The translations under genes and the position numbers were made by a program. This document shows, piece by piece, positions 17,893-25,669 of a stretch of DNA of 37,186 nucleotides. The stretch's first letter is position 1, and each line of letters starts with the position of its first letter. Under the pieces are notes generated by a model. That model worked only from the letters and a program-made list of their open reading frames with translations. It made no database searches and was not told the origin of the DNA. Source of the stretch: Candidatus Neomarinimicrobiota bacterium (GTDB lineage: Bacteria > Fidelibacterota > JAANXI01); the NCBI GenBank assembly GCA_021734025.1, contig JAIPJS010000029.1, forward strand, positions 1 through 37,186. The letters are read 5' to 3'.

Positions 17893-18264
17893 TCAGCAGG
17901 TCGAATGAATCAACGCCCCAACCGGTTCGGATTCGGCGAGCATGTTGTATTCTTTCACGGCCGTTTTCGTTTTCATAATTTGCGTTTCCACGCCCTGCTC
18001 ATTCAACCAATCTATGGTAGACTGCTGTACCTTGAGCCTGCCAGTCTGTCCCCTGGTGAGGATTATCTTCTGAGCGCCGTGCTCGACAAGTTCTTCCACG
18101 TCGGCCTGCTGTACACCCGGCGAATGGCTGGTACCAGTCTCATTCCAATCCCACGCCCGGGAACCGCCCGGCCACAGTTTTGCATCTTTATACTGTCCCG
18201 CGCCTTCTACCTCACACTTTCCCCAGGAGATTCCGGTAATTCTCGGAGATTTGTTATTTGTCAT
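17893..18264 (-). CDS. Mth938-like domain protein (DUF498/NDUFAF3 type)
   Basis: 123 residues covering nearly the whole Mth938-like fold: the opening PRITGISWGKCEVEG, the central LWPGGSRAWDWNETGTSHSPGVQQADVEEL, and KIILTRGQTGRLKVQ before a C-terminal alpha/beta half. Eukaryotic relatives (NDUFAF3) help assemble respiratory complex I; the bacterial role is not settled. AAGGG lies before the ATG. It is the first gene of a probable pair with the cupin at 17301. Confidence 0.8.
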   Translation of the reverse strand: MTNNKSPRITGISWGKCEVEGAGQYKDAKLWPGGSRAWDWNETGTSHSPGVQQADVEELVEHGAQKIILTRGQTGRLKVQQSTIDWLNEQGVETQIMKTKTAVKEYNMLAESEPVGALIHSTC

Positions 18265-18418
18265 GATTCATCACCCTTTTTAAAGCACAAAAGTGTTAGC
18301 GTGTTCAGTTGATCATGTCTCTCGCATTATTTTACCGTATGTATTGCCTGTTGTACGATTCAGCATTGAAACCCGCCTTTGCACAATATATAGCAGGTAA
18401 AATTTCTTCGTATTAATA

Positions 18419-18447
18419 AATATGAAATTCAGCAGGTACTTTGTCAA
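18419..18447 (-). promoter_or_regulatory. Possible promoter of the Mth938-like/cupin pair
   Basis: On the minus strand a perfect TTGACA (18447-18442) is followed after 17 bases by CATATT (18424-18419), four of six matches to the -10 consensus. It would start transcription about 150 bases upstream of the ATG at 18264. The 18265-18515 gap holds a short open frame (18313-18519) that I regard as spurious. Confidence 0.35.
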
Positions 18448-18515
18448 ATTGACTGCAACGGTTAGCTTCTCCACCACGAATAAGATTCCGGTGTTATCAT
18501 AAAACATCCTGAATT

Positions 18516-19028
18516 TCACCGTATGAGTTCCGATTCCTCGATATACTTTTGTAAATATACTTTACCGGTAAGTCCACCCGGTCCTCCGGTATCTTCCACG
18601 AAAATGGTGATTCGATTCATTGCACGGGGCTTAAAAACGTCGGTAATATCCATGAAAAAGAGTTCGCCCCGGCCTTTATGGATAGCCAGTAATGAATCAT
18701 TCATCCAGACCGTTGCGTTGTCGGCCACGGAGGTAATAACCAGCGCAAGATCGCGGTCCGATATCAGCTCCGGCAACCAGATTTCTTGTGTAAACCATCC
18801 GGAGCCATCGTAGTCTGTTCGCCAGAGATTGCCGGAGGGTACCGTCGGCCAGGATCGGAAGTCAGTATCTGCTGCAAACCATTCCTCTTCCATACCGCGG
18901 CCGGTGGAATCGTATCTGAAATGCCATGGATTGCTGATCTCCATTTTCTCCGGAAAATGAGTCGGAGTGCACCCCAGGATTATCGCAGAGATTATCATAA
19001 CACATGCTGGTAGACGCATCGGTTTCAC
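18516..19028 (-). CDS. Lipoprotein made of a single GH2-type sugar-binding jelly roll
   Basis: 170 residues with a lipoprotein signal (lipobox ILGC, Cys20) and one beta-sandwich resembling the N-terminal sugar-binding domain of GH2 enzymes: NPWHFRYD, WFAADTDFRSWPTVP, GSGWFTQEIWLP, NATVWMNDSLLAIHKG and NRITIFVEDTGGPGGL. GH2 enzymes normally continue with an Ig domain and a catalytic barrel; here the frame stops right after the jelly roll. It is either a stand-alone binding lipoprotein or the trimmed remnant of a glycosidase. The start is a GTG at 19028; an ATG three codons later is an alternative. Context (pectin genes) favours a glycan ligand. Confidence 0.65.
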   Translation of the reverse strand: MKPMRLPACVMIISAIILGCTPTHFPEKMEISNPWHFRYDSTGRGMEEEWFAADTDFRSWPTVPSGNLWRTDYDGSGWFTQEIWLPELISDRDLALVITSVADNATVWMNDSLLAIHKGRGELFFMDITDVFKPRAMNRITIFVEDTGGPGGLTGKVYLQKYIEESELIR

Positions 19029-19106
19029 AGTGACTGTGGTTTCCTCTTGGTGCCAATTCTTTTCAACGTGATTAATGTAAGGAATCGCCGGATAGGATGT
19101 ACACCA

Positions 19107-19874
19107 TTACCCGACGCCTGCTCCCGCTTTCGGGGAAGTCTGTTCCAGCGCCGTAAGCGCCCGCTTATACAGGCGGCTCACCAAAACCCCGCCAATAATC
19201 AGTGTTAAAAAATTCACCGAAATTACCGCTACCTCAAAGATATACTCCCGGTGGATACCATGGATCGCCGATATCAGGATAAATGCGATGACTACGATGG
19301 CGAAATTCGCGACGAATATCCACCGGACTGCATTTGCTACTCTGTTCCCGGCAAAGACCGGTGCAGTAGCAAACAGTGCCACTGCCATCGCGATATACCC
19401 CACTTCCTCCAGCGCGATGAACAGCCCGTGAGGATTGTACTGGGTTAATAGCGCAATTCCGTCTGTTTCTCCCGCAAGGAGACTGGGCTGGATTACCGAC
19501 ACCTGTACGAAATAGTTCGTAAACAGAATTCCGGATGCCATCACAGCAAAGGCCACCCCGGTCAAACTGAAAAAGCGCCTCTCCACCGGTGTACTGCTAT
19601 GAATTGCCACAACAAAACCGACGAAAACGAGCATCAACAACATCGCCGGATACATCCAGTAATAATCTCTGGGAAACCGGGAGAGAATATCCAGATAGGG
19701 ATAGTCAAAACAATTCCCTTGACAAAACGGGCCGGACAGCGGCGGCGTAGCTACCGCAATCGCAAAGGTAATAAGAGTGATCACAGCCGTTGAGACTGCG
19801 AGCACAAATCCGGCTCGCGTACTCGCGGTATTCCGGAGTTCACTACGAAATGGAGCATCCCTGTTCTCAGCCAC
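19107..19874 (-). CDS. Multi-pass membrane protein of unknown function
   Basis: 255 residues with about seven hydrophobic segments (for example AGFVLAVSTAVITLITFAIA, the MLLMLVFVGFVVA stretch, IAMAVALFATAPVF and ISVNFLTLIIGGVLVSRL). I do not recognise a family with certainty; the layout recalls DUF4386-like membrane proteins. The longest open frame starts at 19967, but a GTG at 19874 lies 7 bases after AAGGAGG and gives a cleaner start (VAENRDAPF), so I use it. It follows nhaA by 104 bases on the same strand. Inner membrane location is inferred. Confidence 0.7.
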   Translation of the reverse strand: MAENRDAPFRSELRNTASTRAGFVLAVSTAVITLITFAIAVATPPLSGPFCQGNCFDYPYLDILSRFPRDYYWMYPAMLLMLVFVGFVVAIHSSTPVERRFFSLTGVAFAVMASGILFTNYFVQVSVIQPSLLAGETDGIALLTQYNPHGLFIALEEVGYIAMAVALFATAPVFAGNRVANAVRWIFVANFAIVVIAFILISAIHGIHREYIFEVAVISVNFLTLIIGGVLVSRLYKRALTALEQTSPKAGAGVG

Positions 19875-19978
19875 CTCCACACCTCCTTCGCTATGGTTTA
19901 TTCCAAAACCAGGCCGATGTACCGGCCCGGCGTGAAAGCCGCAGATTTCGGCGCCACTCGGGCCCATTTATTTTCAAC

Positions 19979-21169
19979 TTACGCTGACCTGTTATCCTGA
20001 CCCAGGGCGCTCCGAATAATTATATATCCGACTATACCGGATGCAAGGGATCCGATGAGAATACCCAGGCGTTCATCGAACAACAGGTTGACACCGGACT
20101 CCTCGAATGCTAGGGAACCGATAAACAGGCTCATGGTAAACCCGATGCCGCACAGGGCCGCCGTTCCGTAGAGCGCCTTCCAGGACACTCCCTCGGGCAG
20201 GTTTGCGGCTCCAGCTTTTATCGCCAAAACGCTGAAACCGAATATTCCAATCTGTTTCCCGGCGAAAAGTCCGAGCGCAATCCCGACAGGTACACCGTGG
20301 ACGAGTTGATCAATCCCCACTCCTGTCAAAGGAACGCCGGCATTGGCAAAGGCAAAGACCGGCAGGATGATAAATGCAACGAGACTGTGCAGGTCGTGCT
20401 CCAGCTCCTTCAATGGAGAAAATCCCGGTTCCCGCCCGGATTTCATTGGAATAAACAGTGCGAGGATGACGCCGGTCAGTGTGGCGTGAACGCCGGATTT
20501 GAGCATGGCCACCCACATGATAATCCCAAAAAAGAGATAGACTGCCCGGGACTCCACCCGTTTTTTATTCAGAAAAAATAATACGGGGATACAGCACAGA
20601 ACCACCAGCAGGGCTCCCAGGGATATTTTTGCGGTATAAAACAGCGCAATGATGACAATTGCCCCGATATCATCAAAGATGGCTACCGAGGTAAGAAAGA
20701 CTTTGAGCCCCACCGGGACACGGCTGCCGAGGAGGGATAGAATCCCGAGGGCAAAGGCGATATCTGTGGCAGCCGGTATGGCCCATCCCTGCAGCGCAAC
20801 CGAATCACCAGCGTTAAAAAATACATAAATCAGCGCCGGGATAGCCATGCCGCCGACGGCGCCAATCGCTGGCAATATCACCTGCCGGCGACTGGAAAGG
20901 TGCCCTTCCAGCAGCTCCCGCTTGAGCTCCAGTCCCACCAGAAAAAAGAATACCGCCATCAATCCGTCGTTAATCCAGAGCAGGAGCGGTTTGGCGATTT
21001 CCAGTGCGCCGATACGCACTGTAACCGGTGTTTCGATCAGGGCGATGTAGATAGTTTGAAACGGCGTATTTGCCAGAATCATTGCCAAGACGGTGGCAAT
21101 GATGAGAACGATTCCTCCGGCGGATTCTTTCCTGAAAAACTCCGCAAGAAATGTATCGGACGCTTTCAT
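19979..21169 (-). CDS. nhaA: Na+/H+ antiporter NhaA
   Basis: 396 residues, the usual NhaA length (about 390). It exchanges internal Na+ (or Li+) for external H+ across the inner membrane. The family core is intact: [10 protein letters not shown] (Thr135-Asp136 at the crossing of broken helices), AIFDDIGAI (Asp166-Asp167, the ion-binding pair matching E. coli Asp163-Asp164), GKQIGI (Lys305, matching Lys300) and [11 protein letters not shown]. His228 (SGVHATL) matches the E. coli pH-sensor His225. GGAG stands 10 bases before the ATG. Its presence fits a saline or alkaline habitat, though NhaA is widespread. Confidence 0.95.
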   Translation of the reverse strand: MKASDTFLAEFFRKESAGGIVLIIATVLAMILANTPFQTIYIALIETPVTVRIGALEIAKPLLLWINDGLMAVFFFLVGLELKRELLEGHLSSRRQVILPAIGAVGGMAIPALIYVFFNAGDSVALQGWAIPAATDIAFALGILSLLGSRVPVGLKVFLTSVAIFDDIGAIVIIALFYTAKISLGALLVVLCCIPVLFFLNKKRVESRAVYLFFGIIMWVAMLKSGVHATLTGVILALFIPMKSGREPGFSPLKELEHDLHSLVAFIILPVFAFANAGVPLTGVGIDQLVHGVPVGIALGLFAGKQIGIFGFSVLAIKAGAANLPEGVSWKALYGTAALCGIGFTMSLFIGSLAFEESGVNLLFDERLGILIGSLASGIVGYIIIRSALGQDNRSA

Positions 21170-21211
21170 CGCGTAATTTCTCCGTTAGTTGTTTGTAATG
21201 GCTACTAACAA

Positions 21212-21263
21212 CGAGTTAAGGATGAACCTCCCTGGGGCAAGCCCCAGGGAATTAGCGAGTTAA
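21212..21263. repeat. Solo hairpin flanked by 8-bp direct repeats
   Basis: TCCCTGGGGC (21229-21238) and GCCCCAGGGA (21241-21250) are perfectly complementary with a 2-nt spacer. The unit sits between two copies of CGAGTTAA (21212-21219 and 21256-21263), which look like a target-site duplication around a 36-bp insert. The stem resembles the first hairpin of the large repeats at 234 and 21518, with different base pairs. Confidence 0.5.
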
Positions 21264-21305
21264 CCATAAACTCAATATCGGTGAAAACACCTTTCCTGTT
21301 TTGTT

Positions 21306-21333
21306 GTCCCTTTTGTCTTAAAACAAAAGGGAC
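21306..21333. repeat. 11-bp perfect hairpin in the nhaA upstream region
   Basis: GTCCCTTTTGT (21306-21316) and ACAAAAGGGAC (21323-21333) form a perfect stem with a 6-nt loop. It lies about 140 bases upstream of the nhaA start, in the 612-base gap 21170-21781. It has no T-run typical of a terminator on either strand. It may be another interspersed repeat or a transcription barrier. Confidence 0.5.
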
Positions 21334-21517
21334 GAAAAATTCAAGGAAACTCAGAACTCGCACTTCTTCAAATATTCATGGTCTTTTCTAATATGCCTTT
21401 TGCAGAAACATTACTCAGTGGATTCTATCCGGGTGCTCAGACACTGAGTTTCCCCAAAAACTACACTTGTCAAAATCATCATTAATTTAGCTATCCTTTG
21501 TCAACAGATAATACAAT

Positions 21518-21646
21518 GGAGTCCCCCGGCTTTACAGCCGGGGATCCTGCTTTGACTTCGCCATTCGGCGGAGTCGGGGCGGAATCCCGCCCAGAAAACC
21601 ATTCATCCACGTGTTCATACACGTGGTTTTCTGAATGGTGAGATAA
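21518..21646 (+). repeat. Multi-hairpin intergenic repeat, copy B
   Basis: Collinear with copy A at 234-363, beginning GGAGTCCCCCGG and ending in GATAA. Stem 1 is the same (21524-21543). Stem 2 is GACTTCGCC/GGCGGAGTC (21554-21575), longer than in copy A. Stem 3 is GGGCGG/CCGCCC (21577-21592). Stem 4 is AGAAAACCA/TGGTTTTCT (21593-21601 / 21624-21632) with an inner CCACGTGT/ACACGTGG (21607-21626) that replaces the unrelated CCCGCC/GGCGGG of copy A. Pairing is kept while sequence changes. It lies downstream of the DUF4389 gene. Confidence 0.75.
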
Positions 21647-21781
21647 TCAGAGCACTCATGTAGCACAACAGGATTGCGGTGTTGCACCTCCTCCGGTTGC
21701 ACCTGTAATTCAATCCTCTCCTCACCTGCCGTCGGATATTGCCCAGACGATGTATTTCCGGTGACGGTCGGATTCCCTCTA

Positions 21782-22414
21782 TCATTCCTGTAGTGAGAAC
21801 GGCGGATAGACATCTGTGGTAAGCAGGAAAGCGTAGGCTTCCACCCGGAGCGTCCATCGCAGGACGCCGACCACGAAGTTAAACAGATCTCTGGGATATT
21901 GGCCGGTGAACAAGATAACAAACCAGGCAAATACCGAGCAGAGAATTACCGCCACCCAGAGGATTGCCAGCACCACAAGATGCGGGATAGCCAGGAGCCA
22001 TTTCACCAGTGGGAGCCACTGGTCCAGATCCTGGTCGACGTTCGGATACGGGATGGAAATGTGTACCGATTGTTCCTCATCTGTGGAGGGATATTCATCC
22101 CGGAGAAGCAACAGATACGCACCGATCCGGGCGGTGAATCGGACAAACTCCAGGTTCCAGTCGAACCACCACCTGGGATATTTTCGACGGAACAGGATCA
22201 TCACCATTGCCGGGAGAAACAGAATTCCCGGGGTCCCAAAATAAATGATGGTATCGGCGGTGTTCGGATCGCTGTCACCGCTTCCCAGTATGAGCCCCAG
22301 GAGGATCAAAATCGGGATCGCCAGTATCAGCCGGAAAAAGACGGTGACTTTATTGGATGTCTCCGAATAATCGACCGTTAATTTTGCCGGATACTGCTCA
22401 AATTGTGAGTTCAT
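21782..22414 (-). CDS. DUF4389 membrane protein
   Basis: 210 residues matching the DUF4389 pattern: an opening YPAKLTVDYSE, membrane helices at about 25-45 and 55-75, WFDWNLEFVRFTARIGAYLLLLRDEYPS, a further helix pair (about 137-170) and a closing FTGQYPRDLFNFVVGVLRWTLRVEAYAFLLTTDVYPPF. The repeated FVVG...W..R..AY..LL.D.YP pattern marks two similar halves. The function of the family is unknown. AAGGAG lies 7 bases before the ATG. It is the last gene of a co-directional set of four (24918 to 21782) with gaps of 62 to 123 bases. Confidence 0.85.
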   Translation of the reverse strand: MNSQFEQYPAKLTVDYSETSNKVTVFFRLILAIPILILLGLILGSGDSDPNTADTIIYFGTPGILFLPAMVMILFRRKYPRWWFDWNLEFVRFTARIGAYLLLLRDEYPSTDEEQSVHISIPYPNVDQDLDQWLPLVKWLLAIPHLVVLAILWVAVILCSVFAWFVILFTGQYPRDLFNFVVGVLRWTLRVEAYAFLLTTDVYPPFSLQE

Positions 22415-22476
22415 TCAGTCTTCTCCTTACTTAGATATAGAAATTTTCCCGGTATAAACTGCGATATTAGTTTGTG

Positions 22477-22968
22477 CTATTTGTCCGCGCCTCCTGTTGG
22501 CACCGGACTTTGATTGCCAATATCAATGAACACCCTCCAGGTTCCATCTGACTGCTTTTTCCAGACATTTAAATATTTCCCATGAGATCGGCCGGCGGTG
22601 CCGTCCTGTTTCGGATACTCATACATATATTCACCCCAGGTATAGCCCATTTCACCTGATTGTGCCACCTCCGCCTCCCGCGGAGTCCATGAGAGTACTC
22701 CTACAGTATCCCCCTCCATTGAGGCGTAAATGGAATCCCGTCCCCGTATAGGGTTTGCACCGGCCGGGAGCAGGAGTGCGTCCGGGGCCAGGTATTTCCG
22801 GAAAGCATCCGCCGACCCGTGCCGGACGGAAAATTCCGAAAAGTTCCGATCAGTTTTGAGAAGTTCCTTTGCTCCGGCCCTGTTTTCAGCGACGGACGGA
22901 GAACCGCAGGAGACTACAATTGATACGGCGGCTAACATCATTATGAGCGGGAGATTAATACGAAACAT
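22477..22968 (-). CDS. NTF2/DUF4440-like lipoprotein
   Basis: 163 residues with a lipoprotein signal (lipobox VVSC, Cys21) and an NTF2-like cone fold of the DUF4440 kind: ELLKTDRNFSEFSVRHGSADAFRKYLAPDALLLP, GRDSIYASM, and the closing GKYLNVWKKQSDGTWRVFIDIG. Such domains bind small hydrophobic ligands or act as unspecified enzymes; no active-site call is possible. The ATG at 22968 (MFRINLP) is chosen because GGAGG lies 7 bases upstream; the longest frame begins with a GTG at 22995 that has no site. Confidence 0.8.
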   Translation of the reverse strand: MFRINLPLIMMLAAVSIVVSCGSPSVAENRAGAKELLKTDRNFSEFSVRHGSADAFRKYLAPDALLLPAGANPIRGRDSIYASMEGDTVGVLSWTPREAEVAQSGEMGYTWGEYMYEYPKQDGTAGRSHGKYLNVWKKQSDGTWRVFIDIGNQSPVPTGGADK

Positions 22969-23031
22969 TGTCATACCTCCGAAAACCTGTTTCACAGGAA
23001 AATTTCAATCCGGCATCCTGTAGGGCCAACC

Positions 23032-23268
23032 CTATAGGAACATGATAATTCGTGTCCAGAATACATACCCGGAATATCCGACAGCCAGGACGCCGGCAAC
23101 TATCATGACGAATCCGGTAAGCAGGGCAAAACTCCCTTCCACCGGTTTTCCCGAAAATGGTGCCCGGAAATTTCGATTCAAAAAGACCTGGATCCCGTTG
23201 GCAAATGCGTAAAATCCGATGCCGAACACAATCAGTGCTGCGATAATCCAGCCTTTGTCAGTGGTCAT
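23032..23268 (-). CDS. Small two-helix membrane protein, unknown
   Basis: 78 residues with two hydrophobic helices (about 7-27 and 46-70) around a short basic loop (NRNFRAPFSGKPVEG). AAAAGGA precedes the ATG, and the gene sits in line with neighbours on both sides, so I take it as real. No family is recognised. Its stop codon overlaps one arm of a near-perfect hairpin (CCTGTAGGG/CCCTATAGG, 23017-23038) that may attenuate read-through into the next gene. Confidence 0.65.
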   Translation of the reverse strand: MTTDKGWIIAALIVFGIGFYAFANGIQVFLNRNFRAPFSGKPVEGSFALLTGFVMIVAGVLAVGYSGYVFWTRIIMFL

Positions 23269-23391
23269 ACAGCGTCCTTTTTATTACGGGAACACGACGG
23301 ACATTATTTTACGTACGGCTTACTTTGTATTCAACGGAATTGTTCGAATTGCACGGCATCTTACCCACGGTCCACAATATCCCCCACATTA

Positions 23392-24918
23392 TTATCGAGC
23401 AATCCGCAACCGGACACTCCCCCGGTTATTGCCGTAAAAATTCCAGGCATCGTTGGCAAAACAATACAGATAGCCGGAAGTTGCCGGCGTAAAAGTGGTG
23501 CCATCGCCGATGAGAAAATGGCTGTGCGGCTCCGGTGTCCCGTCCCCAGTCGGATTCCCGCCATCGCCGACAACGCCGACCAGCGAAAACCAGGGATACT
23601 TCTCGTACCGCCGGGTACCCATAAATTCGGCCTCCCGGTTCCCGGTGATGTTGCGGAACAGTGTCTCCGCCTTACCCCAGAGCGTCCCGAGGAGATGTGC
23701 GATCTCCGCCGGTTGGAATTTGCCGTCATGCGCCCCACCGGGGCCACAGGTAATCGTACGGTCGACCCATTCCCCTGCCGCTTCCAATTTATATTCCACG
23801 CCCGCTTTCAGATAAACTCTGGTGTGATTCCATGGCTGATCCGCGTACACCACCAGCTCGATGCCTTCGCCATTATCCGGAACCGTCCGGGTTTTCCGGT
23901 AGGGCGCCTGGGCAATCGGTGGGGTGTCCCGCCGGTCAATCACCGACTCATGCACGGCAGGGTTCTTCCCGGATATTTGAGGAGCACTCCGGGGCTGTGA
24001 TCTGAGCAGGCTAAATGCGCCACGGTAAGAATCGTGCAGCACATCCCTGGGATCAGGATTAATCTGGGAAACCATATCCGGCAGAAAATTGAGGCCTTGT
24101 TCCGAAGCCTCGTCAATCATCCATTGCAATGCGATATTTGACAATCCAATCTCCGGGTAGCCGCCTCCCACGTCGGAGTGGACTCCGCTGAACCACACCT
24201 GCTTGACGTCGACATCCGAGCCTGATTCATCCCATAAGGTTGGGGTGAAACTCGCACGGATTTCATCCAGGGCTACCGCGTGCCGGGCATTTACGATGGT
24301 ATCCCCCAACTTCGTATTGTGAAACAAGTAATCGTCACGATCGTCAAAAAAATTCAGTATCGCCAGGTCATCAGGAATTCCCAGTGCTCCCACCGTATCC
24401 CATACCCCGATAAAGTAAATGGGAACACGGCCATCCCCATCATTGTCCGCATGGAAATTCCAGTTTCCGGCCCACTCGGATTGCGATTGCTTTTCCCGGT
24501 ATCCGAACTTGTAAGCCTTTTCCACACGTGTCCAGACTTCATTGTCCGGGATCCCGGTCAAATCCAAAAGCCCACACTGCGAAATCATCCCGCCGAGGCT
24601 CCGTACCGTATAAGCGCCACGACTAAAACCGAACAGATATATCCGATCACCGCTACGATAATGTCCGCCCAACCACCGGTATCCGCTCATGATGTTCTTA
24701 CTCAGCCCCTCTCCCACGCTTCCGCCCTTCACCTTGTCCCACCAGCTGCCTTCTGTCCCCACACCGGGATGATAATACTTCAGCTGATCATTTCCATTAT
24801 CGTCCACATCAGCAAGGCTGTTAAATATCCGGACCACATTCGTTGGAATTGGCACACCGCTTTCCTCTTGATCCGGCGTATTCCAGGTCCCGTCCGCACA
24901 CACGATTAAATTTCGCAT
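23392..24918 (-). CDS. DUF2235 alpha/beta hydrolase fused to a LecA-like lectin domain
   Basis: 508 residues. The first part (about 1-310) is a DUF2235/Tle1-type hydrolase: MRNLIVCADGTWNTP, nucleophile elbow GFSRGAYT (Ser99), GVWDTVGALG (Asp174) and FSGVHSDVGGGYPE (His247), which together fit a catalytic triad. Some relatives are type VI secretion phospholipases. The last part (about 350-508) resembles the galactose-binding LecA fold: VVYADQPWNHTRVYLKAG, then HFLIGDGTTFTPATSGYLYCFANDA and a closing YGNNRGSVRLRI. No signal peptide is seen, so export, if any, would need a dedicated system. AAAGGG precedes the ATG. The substrate is unknown; the fusion suggests a sugar-targeted lipase. Confidence 0.85.
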   Translation of the reverse strand: MRNLIVCADGTWNTPDQEESGVPIPTNVVRIFNSLADVDDNGNDQLKYYHPGVGTEGSWWDKVKGGSVGEGLSKNIMSGYRWLGGHYRSGDRIYLFGFSRGAYTVRSLGGMISQCGLLDLTGIPDNEVWTRVEKAYKFGYREKQSQSEWAGNWNFHADNDGDGRVPIYFIGVWDTVGALGIPDDLAILNFFDDRDDYLFHNTKLGDTIVNARHAVALDEIRASFTPTLWDESGSDVDVKQVWFSGVHSDVGGGYPEIGLSNIALQWMIDEASEQGLNFLPDMVSQINPDPRDVLHDSYRGAFSLLRSQPRSAPQISGKNPAVHESVIDRRDTPPIAQAPYRKTRTVPDNGEGIELVVYADQPWNHTRVYLKAGVEYKLEAAGEWVDRTITCGPGGAHDGKFQPAEIAHLLGTLWGKAETLFRNITGNREAEFMGTRRYEKYPWFSLVGVVGDGGNPTGDGTPEPHSHFLIGDGTTFTPATSGYLYCFANDAWNFYGNNRGSVRLRIAR

Positions 24919-25046
24919 TGTTTTATCCCTTTTTGCTTATCGTCAGTGATAACCTCATAAAAGAAACCAGTTCTAAATCCGGCAGAACATTAAATAATCA
25001 ACACGAAAATCCTGCCACCTGATGGTGAGGAGGTTGCGGCTCCTGC

Positions 25047-25376
25047 CTATTTCGGCGGCAGTGAGAGCGCGTAATCCACCCCATGGCTGATCCAGGAGCG
25101 CAACGACTTATCCTCCGCGTAGCCCGCCGGCATGACTACAATCCATCCGGTCATCGGTCTGCCGGTCATGTCAAATTCTTTTGTCTGATCAGCCGCCAGT
25201 GATTCTTTGTATCTATCCGGGCCGACCCGCACAATCAAATCCGTCCCATGGACGCCACACGCCATGTTCCCGTGCATCAGAAATCCGATGCCGCCGAACA
25301 TCTTTTTCTCCTCGTGCTGTGGGTATTCCCGTATTTCAGATCGAACGCGCTCTGCCAAACCTTTATCATAAGCCAT
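25047..25376 (-). CDS. TfoX N-terminal domain protein
   Basis: 109 residues covering only the TfoX/Sxy N-terminal domain: ERVRSEIREYPQHEEKKMFGGIGFLMHGNMACGVHGTDLIVRVG, with the KKMFGG signature, followed by a GRPMTGWIVV core and a helical end. Full TfoX/Sxy proteins that control competence carry an extra C-terminal domain that is absent here. Many bacteria have such short forms of unknown role. The Shine-Dalgarno sequence is weak (AGAG, 6 bases from the ATG). Confidence 0.85.
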   Translation of the reverse strand: MAYDKGLAERVRSEIREYPQHEEKKMFGGIGFLMHGNMACGVHGTDLIVRVGPDRYKESLAADQTKEFDMTGRPMTGWIVVMPAGYAEDKSLRSWISHGVDYALSLPPK

Positions 25377-25516
25377 GGATTACTCTACTGAATTGTCGTT
25401 TTTTTTTTGGTTTTGTTATTCATATGATATCGATCGTTATAGGCAAAAATCGCTCATCGACATTAATATTTCGTCAAACCTGTGTGTATAACTCCCCTGG
25501 AGTGAGGAGATGATTT

Positions 25517-25605
25517 GGAGTCCCTGGGTTCATAACCCTGCCTTGTATGTCTCCGTCCAGAGACTGGGTTCAGACGGGATCCCGCCTGGAAATCCTGGGT
25601 GAGTT
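25517..25605 (+). repeat. Degenerate copy C of the multi-hairpin repeat
   Basis: Starts GGAGTCCC like copy B and has three hairpins in the same order: GGGTT/AACCC (25526-25538), GTCTC/GAGAC (25549-25564) and the palindrome CGGGATCCCG (25575-25584), followed by CCTGGAAATCC where copies A and B have CCAGAAAgCC. The sequence has drifted and stem 4 is missing. It lies downstream of the flippase-like gene. The rest of 25377-25669 shows nothing else. Confidence 0.5.
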
Positions 25606-25669
25606 CCCTGTAGTTTATTTCCACCATTCGATTTCTCTGGTATTAAGGAACGATGGATCAACATGGGAG

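Noticed and set aside
18313-18519. 68-codon open frame before the Mth938-like gene
   Set aside because: No ribosome-binding site, AT-rich low-information sequence, and a likely promoter lies inside it.
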